NCBI GenBank assembly: GCA_003254905.1
Contig: QANU01043002.1
Location: 397,833 to 461,832 of the forward strand
From: Nissolia schottii
Lineage: Eukaryota; Streptophyta; Magnoliopsida; Fabales; Fabaceae
Direction of reading: 5' to 3'
DNA: 64,000 nt
Below, piece after piece: positions 9,201-20,695 of this stretch. The position numbers were made by a program, and so were the translations under genes. Each line of letters begins with the position of its first letter. Position 1 is the first letter of the stretch. The notes under the pieces are model-generated. The model saw nothing but the letters and a program-made list of their open reading frames with translations, did no database searches and was not told the origin of the DNA.

Positions 9201-10239
9201 TTTGAGTCTTATGATTGAAGTTAAATTATTAGGGAAACAGTGGAGAGAAGCCAAGAATTATTGGCAAAAAAAGGTAAGAGGATTTTTTTGGTGATGAGAC
9301 AAGGACCTGCCATTGGGGTTTTTATAACCCCTTGGTGCTTCAAATAGAGTTACTCCTCATCGACATTGGTTTTAAATGGCACCAAATGTTGGTGTGCAAA
9401 AAGTGACAAAATTCATGCCTCTTTTTAATGGTTTACTATCTTTTGCAGTTGGCCTTCTTTTTCTTGATGTTAAACTTGCGTGAGAATGTGATATTTCTGA
9501 GAAGGGTTGTTTGCAAACATGGTTATCTGGTTTTGAATATAGGATCCAATCAGGTTATTGCGGTTAATGCAATTGGTATGACGTATGAGGATGATTTGAA
9601 TGCTTTCCCTTACAGCTCACTTTTCTTACTACTGAGTCAAACTTATGGTTTAATGCATTGCCTTGTTCTTACTACTGAATACTTCCCGTTGCTTAATTTC
9701 GTGCTTCCTTGTTTGTAGACCTGTAGTAGTACTAACTTAATTACATTCTGGATAGAAGAATCACATTCATGCTTGGTCCAGTTCCACTTTGATACACTTG
9801 TTTAATTCAAGGACCACGTAGAAAATGAACCAAATTCCGGTAGATTATTTACCTTTCTTCTTCTTCTTCTTGTTTTTCTTCTTCGTTTTTCATTGTTCAT
9901 GGCTGGCATTGTATCCAGATCACCACCAACCCATTTGACCATTACTGATCACTTGGTTGGTCCCATTTTATGTGTTAGGTAGGAAGCACAGAGTTAATTA
10001 CAAATAGGCTAGCTATAGATACGGCCTTAATAATGATGTACATGCATGATTAGTGTACTCAAACATAATGCATGTTAATATTGTTGTGTAAGAGAATATG
10101 TGGTGGACGTATACCTGCTTCGTTCTTCTTAATTCTTACCGTATCCATTAACCTTTAGATTTATCGACTATACGCTTTTCTTATTTAACTGAAAATATAG
10201 ATTTATGCTTTGTTATAATGACACTTTTTTTTCAATCCC
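9201..10239. other. Promoter of copy A and intergenic DNA
   Basis: The TATA box of copy A is near 9323-9333. A 96-codon open frame at 9428-9718 (+) lacks any recognisable domain, signal or coding-like composition, so I do not call it. A CTT-rich tract lies at 9853-9890. No repeat family is recognised. Confidence 0.4.
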
Positions 10240-10785
10240 ATAATTGTTAATCTTAGACTGGTCTATTGTATTGCTGGGAAACTTCTCGAAATTGCCAAAA
10301 TTTATTCATTTGAACTGCATTCTTGGAGAAATACTTGCATGCGGGCTCCACGAGCATTATCGATCATTAGCAAGAACGTTATGGTGCACTACATATGATC
10401 TTTGGATCTTGCCATGCATTTGGATTTTACAGTGTCACCAATCTGAATTCAAGTGAGGCCAAATGAACTTAGCCACTCATCTGTTTTATACGGTTTGTGA
10501 TCGGAGAAAAAAAAGTTAGGTAAAGGGGTACCGGGTAGCTAACTGAAAAGAATTACACTGTTATTCCACGCCAAACAACAAAGATGTAAAGCTGAGTTAT
10601 ATTATTTCTACTCACATAGTACAGAACACTGATCGATTCACTTACCATTCACCATTAATTGAAAAGACACGGTATCTCCATTATATAAGTACAAATAACA
10701 TTTCTCTTATTCTATATAAAGATAACATAACTCATAAAATTCACTCACTCACACTCTCACACACATAATTATACATTAGGAATAT

Positions 10786-11106
10786 CTAGCTACGTGCATC
10801 TATATATGATGCAAGCATATAGTGAAAAGGGTTTTTAAGGGCTGGTGGTGGGGTGGAAGAGGGTGGGATTGAAGGAGTGATGCTTGGCAATGGAGAGGGT
10901 GTTGGATTAATGGTAGGAATAGGAAGTGGAGGCAAAGTGGGCTTAGGAAGTGATGATGAGATAGTGGGCAATGTTGGTTGTGATGGCAATGGTGGGAATT
11001 TTGGTGTTTGCTAAACATGGCGAGCTGTTAGGCTCATGCTTGACAATGTCATAATTGCAATAAGGAACAATGCTGTGATGAAGGATTTTCCTGATGATGA
11101 GGCCAT
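10786..11106 (-). pseudogene. Proline-rich protein copy B, broken by a stop codon
   Basis: The minus-strand ATG at 11106 starts a signal peptide (MASSSGKSFITALFLIAIMT...) that leads to the family junction. Where the paralogues have RHLLQT this copy reads RHV-stop-QT, the TAG lying at 11011-11013 (codon 32). The same frame then continues as intact proline-rich sequence (QTPKFPPLPSQPTLPTI...PSSTPPPA), so the break is recent. A one-base shift near the 3' end also displaces the ancestral stop seen in copy C (NP-stop), and the frame now runs on to 10786. Its promoter is still recognisable (palindromic TATA at 11175-11190). Any product would be a bare signal peptide unless the stop is read through. 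Confidence 0.85.
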
Positions 11107-11174
11107 GGCTTAATTGGATATTGAAATATGTGTGTAGTTTGATTTGATGAGAAACCAAAGGATATATAGTGCAT

Positions 11175-11190
11175 GGTCTTTATAAAGACC
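11175..11190 (-). promoter_or_regulatory. TATA box inside a perfect 16-bp palindrome (copy B promoter)
   Basis: GGTCTTTATAAAGACC is a perfect palindrome with TTTATAAA at its centre, 70-85 nt upstream of the copy B ATG. Its position fits a core promoter TATA box. The symmetry may be chance. Confidence 0.55.
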
Positions 11191-11203
11191 TAGATAGAGA
11201 GAT

Positions 11204-11216
11204 GGTGGCCCCCACC
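11204..11216 (-). promoter_or_regulatory. Conserved upstream motif GGTGGCCCCCACC (copy B)
   Basis: The same 13 nt recur upstream of copy C (13526-13538), in both cases just upstream of the TATA box and followed on the + strand by CTT and GTTTCAA. Conservation in an otherwise diverged spacer suggests a binding site. It is an inverted repeat with arms GGTGG/CCACC. Confidence 0.45.
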
Positions 11217-13088
11217 TTGTTTGGTTTCAATTCAATTCTATAGTTTGGAGAACTAAAAAAATGATTCTCAGCCATCTTCTTTTTCTTTTTCTTTTTAAAT
11301 AATTTTTAGGTAAGTATTGCACTTCTTTCGTGAAAAACAGTTTGAAATGGATAAAGAACAAAGCCGCAATTCACTAATACTTAGTAAAGTTTGGCCAGAA
11401 CAAATCAAGCTTAATCAAAATTTCCTTATAAAAAATAGTGGAACAAACCCTATAACTTTCTTTTAAAGAAAAAAAGTACCTGACTCAAGAAGGAAAACAA
11501 AATCTAAACCGTTTGATTATATATATTATAATATGTAATATACTGATGAGGTGGTTGCTTTAATGGTTAGCTGCTTAAAGAAATTATAACATGAGCTTCA
11601 AATATTCAAATGTAGGACGGCCAGCTCCTACTTTGCACTTAATAAAACCAAGGACAAAATGTTTCGTAGCTACATAGTCTATTAGTCTCCTCGGCCATAT
11701 AGGGCAAAAGATTATGGTGTTATCCACGAATTGTAAGCGGGTACGCGGAGCCCGATTTCTCCCCAATCAATAGGCCTTGGTTTGTTAGCGAAATCCGTAA
11801 AATATTTGTGTGAGTTAAATCATTTAAACTCATTTTCTATGAGACACTATCTATGATTCATTATTAAATGTAGTTTAATAAAACACTTTATTAAAATCTC
11901 ATCCAATAATAAATCAGATGTTAATTATTATAGTGTCTTATTCAAAATGAGATCACACCTCATATATATTTTCTTATCATATAAAATCAGAGATTTTGTT
12001 CTACTTAATTTTATTTTTTGACTTGACTAGCTCCTGCCGTGTTGGTTCATCTAATCTAATAGCAAGCGTTTCCAAAGTCATGCTGTATAGCTCATCATTT
12101 GACCACCAAAATTGCATTAATTCATTCATGGAGATTATATTATCTTTATATATCCTTTATGCTATTTTCAACACTAATATATACTAGGTGAATCCTCTTA
12201 ATAAAGCAATCTTGTACAAGAATGAAAAAAAAGTGTTAAATTCATATTTAAAAGAAATAACGTAGAAGTATTAGAGTGTTTGAATATAACTTAAAATGTT
12301 TTTATTATATATTATACTAAAAAAATACTTTTATTATAAACCAATTCAAACGAGTCCTTATTCATTTGAATTGCATTTTTGAAATGTTAAGAATAATATT
12401 ATATCTAGAATATATTAGATTGATTTAATTCCGATTTAATTTGATATTACATGATTTTGACATTATTTTGTCTATTCTCTATAACCTCTTTCTAGTCTTT
12501 GTCGTGTTCCCCTTTAGCCATTTATTCAAAATGTTTAACATGAAAAAATACTTGCATGTTTGTTCGTGGAGCACATTTTGCCGTGTGTTTGATATTATGC
12601 ATTATCAACCATTGGCGAGAACATCTAAAAGATCATATGTGGTGCACCATATGTCATACGCGTGTTCGATATTAAGCATTATCACCATAAGGATGTTAGA
12701 ACAGTATCAAAGAAGACGTGATCATAATTGTTATTATTTATTGTATATATTATAAGCCACACAATCTATAAGTAGTAATGCAAGAAAAAGCACAAGCTCA
12801 ATAGCAAGAAACTTGTGAACTGAAAAGAAATTACACTGTCTTTAAACGCCACACGACAAAAACATAAAGATGAGTTGCTTTATTTATCCTTATAAAATAA
12901 TAGACATCGTACTAACTCACTAACCATTCACTATTGGACGAGTCGACACAGTGCCTCTATCACATAAGTAAAAGTAACATTTCTAACATAAAACTCAATC
13001 ACTCACGCTCACATAATTAGTAATTATTAGGAATATCAAGCTACGTGCATCTATATATGATGCAAGCATACATAGTGAAAGAGGTTTT

Positions 13089-13385
13089 TTAAGGATTAGT
13101 GGTTGGCAATGGAGGGAATGTTAGATCGGCAGGGATGCTTGAAAGTGGAGGGAAAGTAAGGTCGGGGAGTGGTGTGGGAACTGAAGACAATGGTGGCAGT
13201 ATTGGTTCGGGCAATGTAACTGAAGACAATGGTGGCAATGTGGGAATATCGGGATTACTATCAGGTGGAGTTGTTGTTTGCAAAAGATGGCGAGCTGCTA
13301 GGGTCATGCTGCTCATGCTTGACAATAATGTCAAACCAAAAAGGAGCAATGTTGTGATGAAGGATCTTCCTGATGATGAGGGCAT
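13089..13385 (-). CDS. Small secreted proline-rich protein (copy C), 98 aa
   Basis: ATG at 13385, stop at 13089-13091. Residues 1-31 form a signal peptide (basic SSGRSF, then a TLLLFGLTLLSSM core) with probable cleavage before or near ARHLLQT. The mature region has about 60 residues, built on repeats of the type (P)LPPLSSV / TFPPLSSIP, with clustered Pro and Leu at regular spacing, and ends PTTNP. A TATA box (TATATAAAA, 13485-13493) and the GGTGGCCCCCACC motif (13526-13538) mark the promoter. It is the intact sister of broken copy B in the tandem duplication. Probably a cell-wall-associated extracellular protein. No enzymatic domain is visible. Confidence 0.8.
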   Translation of the reverse strand: MPSSSGRSFITTLLLFGLTLLSSMSSMTLAARHLLQTTTPPDSNPDIPTLPPLSSVTLPEPILPPLSSVPTPLPDLTFPPLSSIPADLTFPPLPTTNP

Positions 13386-13525
13386 GGCTTAATTGGATAT
13401 TCAAGTTGCAAGAAGTATGAAAATATAGGATGTGTGTGTGTGTGTGTAATTGATTTGGTGAGAAGCCAAGGGATAGTGCGTGGTTTTATATAGTAAGAGC
13501 ATCATAAGAAGAGCTAGAGAAATAT

Positions 13526-13538
13526 GGTGGCCCCCACC
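13526..13538 (-). promoter_or_regulatory. Conserved upstream motif GGTGGCCCCCACC (copy C)
   Basis: Second occurrence of the 13-nt motif, about 35-50 nt upstream of the copy C TATA box. See the equivalent at 11204-11216. Confidence 0.45.
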
Positions 13539-15420
13539 TTATTGTATGGTTTCAAATTTCAATTCACTCAAGTTTGTAGAACTCTTTTTGGTTAGCTCCC
13601 CTTCCTCCTTTTTATTGAACAATATCTAAACCATTTTGATTATTTAAAACTATCAGAGTTCCGCGTTGCTTAAAGATAAGGTGTGAGTAAGTTTTATAAA
13701 TGTCAGACATCGATCAATCAATTTTTAATATGGTATCAGAACTTACTTTAAGATGATTGTTAGGTTACTTACAAATGTCTGTAAATTTCAAGTTCTGAAT
13801 GTCTAATCGTAAAAAAATGTATTAAAATCTCACTTTGTTTACCAATAAAATCTTTATAAATATAAAACATTCCTCGCGGACGCCAAATATTCAAATGTAG
13901 GATGGCCAAATCCTACTTTGCACTTGATAAAAACAAGGATAGTGTTCCCTAGATATCACTTGTTTATAAAATACAAAAATGCTACGTGTCCACCCAATTT
14001 TATACACTCATATATACACCATTAATAATGCACAAACTTTATTCTCATGAGTGCACAAACATTACAAACTTATAGATGATATTCTCAATTATACTTAATT
14101 AAAACACAAACTTTATGTATATAAGTATAGGGTGTATGTATGGTGTATATTTTTTTGTGTACGTGTAACAAAACTCTATAAAATATGAGTTTGACTTATC
14201 ATACTCGATGAGTTATTAAGAAATAGAAAGTTTTTATTAAAAATGCATTTTTTTAAAGTTTTAAAATCCTTTTTTTTTGCCTAATTGTTAAAACAGTGAA
14301 AGTATTTGAAGCTTCAAAACATTTCATTTTTATTCTTTAACGTATCTTATAAGACATTTATTAGTAAAATTTATAAAATATTATATGAATTATATTATTT
14401 AAATTTATTTTATATGAAGTATTATACCAATTCACACATAATTTATCATTAGATATGATTTAATAAAATGTAATACCTATTACAACTTCATTCAATAATA
14501 AATTATATTTGAATTTACACAATGTCTCTCTCAAAATAATACTATAACAGTACACGTGCATTTTGTCATCATATACAGCTTCATCCAAAAGGGGATGCAA
14601 TGGTATTCTTGATACATGTACACCATAAATATTAACACTTTATGTATATCATACAAAAAGATAAAAATTATAAAATATATAAATAAACATTATTAAATAT
14701 ATAAATGAACAATATTAAACATATGTATATTTGTGTATGTACAAAATAGAGAAATAATCATTATTAAATATATAAATAAATAATATTAAATATATGTATA
14801 TCTGTACATATATAAATGTTCAATAATAATATTTATTTCTATACTTTATCATATTTATATCTACGTCATATATACAATGTATCAAATATTTTGTTGTCCA
14901 GATAGTATTCTTCGAGTTGAAGTTCAACACGGCTGCCAGAAATCACCCTTACACCAAATAGCCAGCGTTTCCAAAGTCAATACTATAGAGTACCATTATA
15001 ATATACCTCATCAAATTAGGCTGTGTTAGATACTCGTTTTTCTTTAAAATAAACAAGAATTAATTTTTTTTATTGAGATTTTCTCTAAGAGTTTTAATAA
15101 TCTTTTTCTACCTTATTGAGTTTTTTGAGGATTCGGTGATTTAGGAATCATTGAAATATTAATTAATTTTTGTTCCATTTTAGAGCAATGAAACTTAAAC
15201 TAAACCTATCAAAAAGAAAAATTACATTGCTCATCATCACCAAAAATGCATCAATTCAAGGAGAATATTTATGTACACTTTTTTCAAAAAACAATCCTTT
15301 ATGCTATTTTCAACACTATATACATACTTGGTGAATCCTCTTAGACAATCCTGTACAAGAATTAAATTGTGTTAAATCCATACGAAAAAATAACGTAGAA
15401 GTATCAGACTTTAGTAAACC

Positions 15421-16220
15421 AAATTGAAGTTCTATTTTTGTATTTATCTATGGAGTATAAATTTGATTTATTGATAATGTAAAAACCTTTGCATAGCCGT
15501 TGAATCAATTCCTTCTATTTAAGTGACTATTTAAATAGTTCGTGTGATAGTCACTATATTTGCTGATATGTCAATAATATGATTGAATAACAGTGTAACA
15601 TTTCATTCCAATTAAATTCTGATCTATTTATATACACATATAATAAATTAACTTTAAATTATTGAATTTTATTAATAAATTTTGAAATAACTATTAATTT
15701 AAGTTAGTATTTTCATGTTTTTATATATGATTTCCAGATATATTGTAGATAAATTGAATCAATCAACTCTAAATTAATAATTCTCTAAGCATCTCATATC
15801 TTTTTATTATATAAATATTGAAAACAAGAATAATCCAAATTAACGTTATGATATAGGCAGGTATAACTAATAACATTTTGTAAATGTATACTATAAGTTC
15901 GAATTATTTGTATTCATCTTGTATTTGATATTGTGCCATGTAAATCAATAAAGAGAGATAGATGAGAGGCAAAGAGAGTTGTAAATGAGTTATTAATTTG
16001 CGTCGTTTAAATATTTTTTTTATTGAGATATGATATCAATGTAATATGCGCTCTATCAAAATATTATATATGTTATCATGTCTTGACACTTAATAGGTAT
16101 CGTATGCCTTGTTGACATGGTGCAGTTAAAAAGAAGACGTGCCTTAAATTTAAAAATAAAATATAAAAAAGCTAATAAAATTTATTATTCATTTTATACA
16201 TTTAAATTTACACAATTACC
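15421..16220. other. AT-rich intergenic DNA
   Basis: No gene, RNA or clear repeat boundary seen. Low-complexity AT-rich sequence with scattered poly-A/T runs. Confidence 0.4.
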
Positions 16221-16505
16221 TAGGGCTGTCAAACGAGTTAACCCGGCCCATTTATGCCTGGCTGGTTAACCCACGGGACTAAATAGACATTTTTATATGT
16301 TTGGTTTGTCTATTTATGTGGATAAACGAGTTTGTGCGTAGGTTATGTCTATGTTAACATTAAACAGGCCAATTTGGCCCGTGGGTTAAACAGGTCGTCC
16401 TAAACGAGCTTTTGTTATTCGTGAGTCAAATTTTATACGTTTAGTCTGTCCATTTAACCGAATAAAAAGACTAGACTCACAGGTCGAGCCCATTTAACAA
16501 CCCTA
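16221..16505. mobile_element. hAT-type MITE, 285 bp
   Basis: Terminal inverted repeats TAGGGCTGTCAAACGAG and (reverse complement of the right end) TAGGGTTGTTAAATGGG. An 8-bp flanking repeat CAATTACC / TAATTACC (16213-16220, 16506-16513; 7 of 8 match) fits a hAT target-site duplication. The interior has the GGCCCATTTA / GGTTAACCCACGGG motifs typical of this widespread plant family. Related copies lie at 21259-21841 and 51373-51718. Confidence 0.8.
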
Positions 16506-16689
16506 TAATTACCCTAATCACTTAACTTCATTCCCTTTCCTCCTGCCCACCCTGCTTCCTTCCCCTCTCCCGCATCTCACACCCCATTCATTCTGAGTTT
16601 CCAATAATGCACTTGACTTCATTTCTATTTTTTTTTCAAATATTACTAGTTACCTCATTATTGATGATTAAATCAGGTTGACAAATGAC

Positions 16690-16910
16690 GGGTCCGTTTG
16701 AACTTACTTAAAAAAATACTTATTTTATACTTTTAAGTATCACATTTTTTTAAAAATGTTCGGTTTACATTTATAAGGAGGTTTCACACCTCCTTTCACT
16801 TTTTTTTAGAAGTGAAACATTACAAACTTTTAAAAAAAAACTTTTTTTAAAAATTGTATTTTAACATTTTTTATTTTAAACAATATTTTTAAACCTAATC
16901 GAAACCGCCC
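16690..16910. mobile_element. Foldback MITE-like element
   Basis: The ends GGGTCCGTTTGAACTTA and (reverse complement of the right end) GGGCGGTTTCGATTAGG are partly matching inverted repeats, and the A/T-rich interior includes a GGAGG...CCTCC hairpin and a paired AGTGAAA/TTTCACT segment. No convincing target-site duplication was found, so the family is not assigned. Confidence 0.4.
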
Positions 16911-16950
16911 AACATATACCATTGTTAGGATTGAACCATTGAATTGTACT

Positions 16951-18413
16951 TCATTCTTTCTTAATATGGATCTTCAACATTTTGGTACTGGACATCTGCA
17001 GCGTAGGATCATCAGATGATTCTCCAACTCTTTTACCGAACTGGTCAGCTTTGAATTAGTCTTCGAGTCATTGTATTGGTCCTAACAACACAAAATACAT
17101 AACTAAGTACTACTATAAAAAATAAATCATATTTTTTTTGTGACAAATAATTTGCAACTAATTAAGTTGTTCACATGAGCTCAAGGGTTTACCTTGGCTC
17201 CTTCGGAGCAAGCTTGACTAATACTACTATCCCACTCCTTCCTTGGCGATTGATAGAGACCCTAAATAAATATAACATCGAGTGACAAAAGTCATGTAAG
17301 TATTGGTAAACATGTAAATATTCACCATTGAATACACATGAATACTTACAGTTACATCATATGAAAATGCCTATGTAGAATACTTTTCAATATGAGTGGA
17401 GTCAGCTAAAATCTTCATAACATTGTATGCAAAGTCACTTTGCATGAGGTTGGTAGTCTTGATGTTAATTTTGAACATGTATTGCTTATCAACAATGCAA
17501 TGCAATCAAGTGTGGGCAGATATTGGTCTAAGGCAATATCTTGCAAGTTATCTATTAATACAAAGCCAAATGTAAGTTCTAAGCATATTCCTATAAGTAA
17601 TTAACGTGACATTCAAACACAATAGACAGTTGATCAAAGACATTTACAATAGATTCTTTTACTTCCTTAGCTGTTTTGCCAACAACCTCAACAACCTTTG
17701 TCCCAAAGTATCAATGACATGTTGTCGGTGTTATAAGAGACAACAACTTGAAGCCTATACCTGCGTTTTCACAGTCAAGAGGAGGGCACAATTAAAAACA
17801 AACTAATTCCAAATTCACCAAGGTATAAAATAATTAGATGACTTAATTACAACGTTTGTGAAATTATCAGGACTGCCTCAATATTGCATTGGGATCCATA
17901 TATATGGTCACACTTTTGGCAGTAAAATTTAGCCTCTATTTCATTAACCTTCTTTCTACAACGAATAAATACATGAACGGTAATACCAATCAGTCACTCC
18001 AACTTGCAAATCCACGTTTGTGTCAACAATCCAGCAGACAACCTCGTAACCACTCAATGAACAACTTAACCATTAGTAAATAATTGCTTACATAAATAGA
18101 TAAGTATTATCCATTGGTGAGTGTTACCTTTTCAGAATTAATCACGTTCTCTATGGGCTTGACATAAAGTAAGCCTCTGTCAATTTCTTTATATATTAAT
18201 GGTTAAGTAGCTTTAAGGAGGTACAAAAGACTCATCAATTGAGATGAAGTTTCGCCAGCAGCTAGTAATCTAGTTAGGAAACACAGAGTTCAAATTTTAC
18301 AAAACATGATGAAGTCACCAAAAATGCTAAAGAATTGCAAATTTGTGGCCAAATTATCACTACCTTGATCTGAACTCATCAACAACCTCGGTGCAATGGG
18401 GATTGAAATGCAC
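16951..18413 (-). pseudogene. 5'-truncated RPA70-like (replication protein A large subunit) gene fragment with introns
   Basis: Minus-strand pieces match the plant RPA1-like C-terminal half in order. They are HFNPHCTEVVDEFRSR (~18362-18413), LLAAGETSSQ (~18240-18280), the zinc-ribbon region WYYRSC...KVNEIEAKFYCQKCDH (~17890-18000), YRLQVVVSYNTDNMSLILWDK (~17710-17770), KQYMFKINIKTTNLMQSD (~17400-17490), the ACSEGAKV linker (~17200) and a tail ending IHIKKE-stop at 16951-16953. The exons are separated by intron-like spacers with usable GT/AG sites (for example AATTCTGAAAAG/GTAACACTC near 18130). In-frame stops and frame changes occur (after the zinc region, in the kinase-like spacing after LIGK, and after EKYST), and the N-terminal OB folds are absent. 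RPA binds single-stranded DNA. RPA-like copies are also captured by plant Helitrons, but no Helitron end was identified here. Confidence 0.7.
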
Positions 18414-19827
18414 ATTAGATGCACAGAAGTTGCTCTGTATACCAACTTTACCTATAAAAAATACTTTCAGATCAAAACAACCAGTCACTTAGTTAAATTG
18501 ACCTTGAAAAATAAATCACCAAGTGTTACTTCATGTTGTTTCTCATGGCCCAATGCATTAGGTTTAATTGGATTTTTTTTCTTTAAAAATTGATCCAAAT
18601 AACCATGAGCCCGCGAAAAAATGTAATGAATGTGCAGGATATAACTCAATTGAGGTATAAAGTATAAACATAAAACTTTTGTTTTTATGACAAAAAGAAG
18701 CTTTTATCGTTTTTGCTTCATTTTGCATTTTTTAAATATAAAAAACATAAAAGTTATCACTTTTAACTATTGTTTTATGTAGAACATTTGATTTTATTCA
18801 AGGGGGTGTAAATTGTTACAATTAGTAGAAAGTAGAGGAAGAATACAATGTGAAACATCCTTTACCCAAATAAAAACAGGTGAATTACAAGCAAACTTAG
18901 CTAAGGAACGATTTCAACAAATCCGCAGCCTTTGAGATGATTAACGGAGCTGGCTTATTTTAACTACCTTGTTACTAACTCATTTAAATTACCTTATTTT
19001 TTTTAAAAAAAATATTTTTATTTATATTTAAGATTTATGAAACTTCTGATTATAGTAATTGAAATACAAACCGATACGAGTACCATCATGAAAAGGCCTA
19101 AATTTTCTTCAATTTGATCCTTTATTCAAAAAATAATAATAATAATAATAATAGTAGTTTGCCCTCTTTAATTTAAATCATATTCAATTATATTTTATAT
19201 CTTGTGAATGGTATTGATTTTCGTTCTCTATCTTTTAAATTTATTCATTTTCGTGAAATCTCTTCTCTATTTAACTCAACGAAATATATATTTTTTTATA
19301 ATTAAAAAATGTCTGTTGTTAAATTATTTGACCCTCCAAATACAAGCTCGATTATAGCAAAGCAACGTGCATACATATATCCTCATAAAAGACAAAATGA
19401 ATAACTTTTATTATAAAGTTCATTATATTCTATAACAATAGGTCTCCAAATACACGAAAATAGTAATGAGAAGAAAAAGAAAAAAAGTGCAGTATCAATC
19501 CCATGCATACAAGCCTGAAGAAATATGAAAAAAAAAAAAGTTACAAAGACAAATAGCGATTACAAACAACAATTGAACTATGTATAACATGATCCATACA
19601 TATGTCTAGACTCTAGAGTATGACTAAAACAACATACGGCAAGCATCCAATCACTGAAATCCAGAACCAAACTCCAACGATCAGTGCTTAAACTCTCTCG
19701 ATGCCACAATATCTAACAAAATGTTGGTATATTCCTGAATTGATGTATCTGGTCAATCAATCGATCAGATATATCAATTTAAAAACGTACCAAATTTTGT
19801 CAACGCATGAGAAGCAGCTTCTCAAAT
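18414..19827. other. AT-rich intergenic DNA with (AAT)n microsatellite
   Basis: No gene recognised. An AAT/ATA microsatellite lies at about 19130-19155. The right end (from about 19600) is the 3' flank of the proline-rich gene at 19828. Confidence 0.4.
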
Positions 19828-20205
19828 TCAAGGAGTGGCGGATGAAGGTGGTGGGGAGAAGAAAGGGATGGAGGGGAAACTGGGGAAAGAGGGCATGTTT
19901 GGGAGAGAAGTGGCAGCAGGGAGTGGTGGCAGAGTGAGCTGTGGGACAGTGGTTGGGATGGTAGGAAGAGTTGGCAGTGTTGGGTTTGGCAATGATGGAG
20001 TGGCAGTAGGCAAAGGTGGAACATTTCCCTGAGGGAGGGTTGGAAATGGAGGCAAAGGTGGCAATGTAACACTTGGTCTTGGGAGTGTAGGCACAGATGA
20101 TGATGGACTTGTTTGCATAAGATGGCGACCTCCTAGGCCAATTTCAATGCTTGAGAAGGAAATGGCAATGAAAATTGCCACCATGAAGCAATTGTAAGGG
20201 GCCAT
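19828..20205 (-). CDS. Small secreted proline-rich protein (copy D), 125 aa
   Basis: ATG at 20205, stop at 19828-19830. Residues 1-26 form a signal peptide (MAPYNCFMVAIFIAISFSS), followed by the junction GGRHLMQT. The mature part is a proline/leucine/threonine-rich chain made of LPPLPPFPTLP, PTLPTLPTIP and LPPLPAAT units spaced every 3-6 residues, then a terminal block SFPSIPFFSPPPSSATP that closely matches the end of copies F and G (SIPFFSPPPS). A TATA-like TTTATATATA lies about 40-50 nt upstream of the ATG. Predicted to be secreted to the wall and proline-hydroxylated. No function is known. Confidence 0.82.
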   Translation of the reverse strand: MAPYNCFMVAIFIAISFSSIEIGLGGRHLMQTSPSSSVPTLPRPSVTLPPLPPFPTLPQGNVPPLPTATPSLPNPTLPTLPTIPTTVPQLTLPPLPAATSLPNMPSFPSFPSIPFFSPPPSSATP

Positions 20206-20654
20206 GGATGAAAAGAAAAAGCTTGGTTTGTGAATTTATAAGTGATATATATAAATGGGTGCAGAGGACTTTAATTTGCTTTGATTCTTTGAGATGATTG
20301 TGTGCATATAATAGGGACTAGTGGAGGGCCTTTTATAGATACAACATTCTGTGGCCAAAGCCCGTTTGAGAGGGAGAGATTTGTTCTTGTTAGTTAACCA
20401 GCTTAAAATGTTGTTGGACTACTACTCTAATGTGTTGGTTGTGGTTGGCTACTATGTATCATTGGGAGATTCAAAAGTAGGCCAACCAATTAACTTTACA
20501 AGTAAAAGCTAAATTAGTTTAATTACTTTAAATTTATATTGGTCACCACAACACAATAGTCCTTAAAAAAAGATTGATATTGAGTTACAAATAGAGAAAT
20601 TTGTGTATGCTTCTTGAATGTGTGTTCTAAAAGTATTATTTATTATTGATTTTT

Positions 20655-20658
<4 letters not shown>

Positions 20659-20692
<34 letters not shown>
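20659..20692. repeat. (AT)n microsatellite
   Basis: An uninterrupted TA dinucleotide run about 34 nt long, likely polymorphic in length. Confidence 0.9.

Positions 20693-20695
<3 letters not shown>

Larger units (their letters stand above)
10240..12300. repeat. Tandem segmental duplication, unit 1 (carries broken copy B)
   Basis: Matches unit 2 (about 12360-15420) in the same order. Shared landmarks are the ATACTTGCATG...GAGCA flank, GATGCAAGCATA in the 3' UTR, the proline-rich gene, the GGTGGCCCCCACC promoter motif, the ATATTCAAATGTAGGA block, the GCGTTTCCAAAGTCA block and the TTTATGCTATTTTCAACACT block. Divergence is substantial (many indels), so the duplication is not recent. Boundaries are approximate. 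Confidence 0.7.
12360..15420. repeat. Tandem segmental duplication, unit 2 (carries copy C)
   Basis: The second copy of the 10.2-12.3 kb unit, longer because roughly 1 kb of extra AT-rich DNA (about 13960-14920) has been inserted upstream of the gene. That extra block contains a small foldback (13977-14172, ends GCTACGTGTCCAC / ACACGTGTAAC-type) and a tandem partial repeat built on TTATTAAATATATAAAT (14690-14825). Boundaries are approximate. Confidence 0.65.

Noticed and set aside
9428..9718. 96-codon open frame on the + strand upstream of proline-rich copy A
   Set aside because: No domain, no signal peptide and no neighbouring promoter or splice evidence. Composition is typical of AT-rich spacer.
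19835..20032. Gly/Val-rich + strand frame antisense to copy D
   Set aside because: Same antisense artefact of a proline-rich gene.
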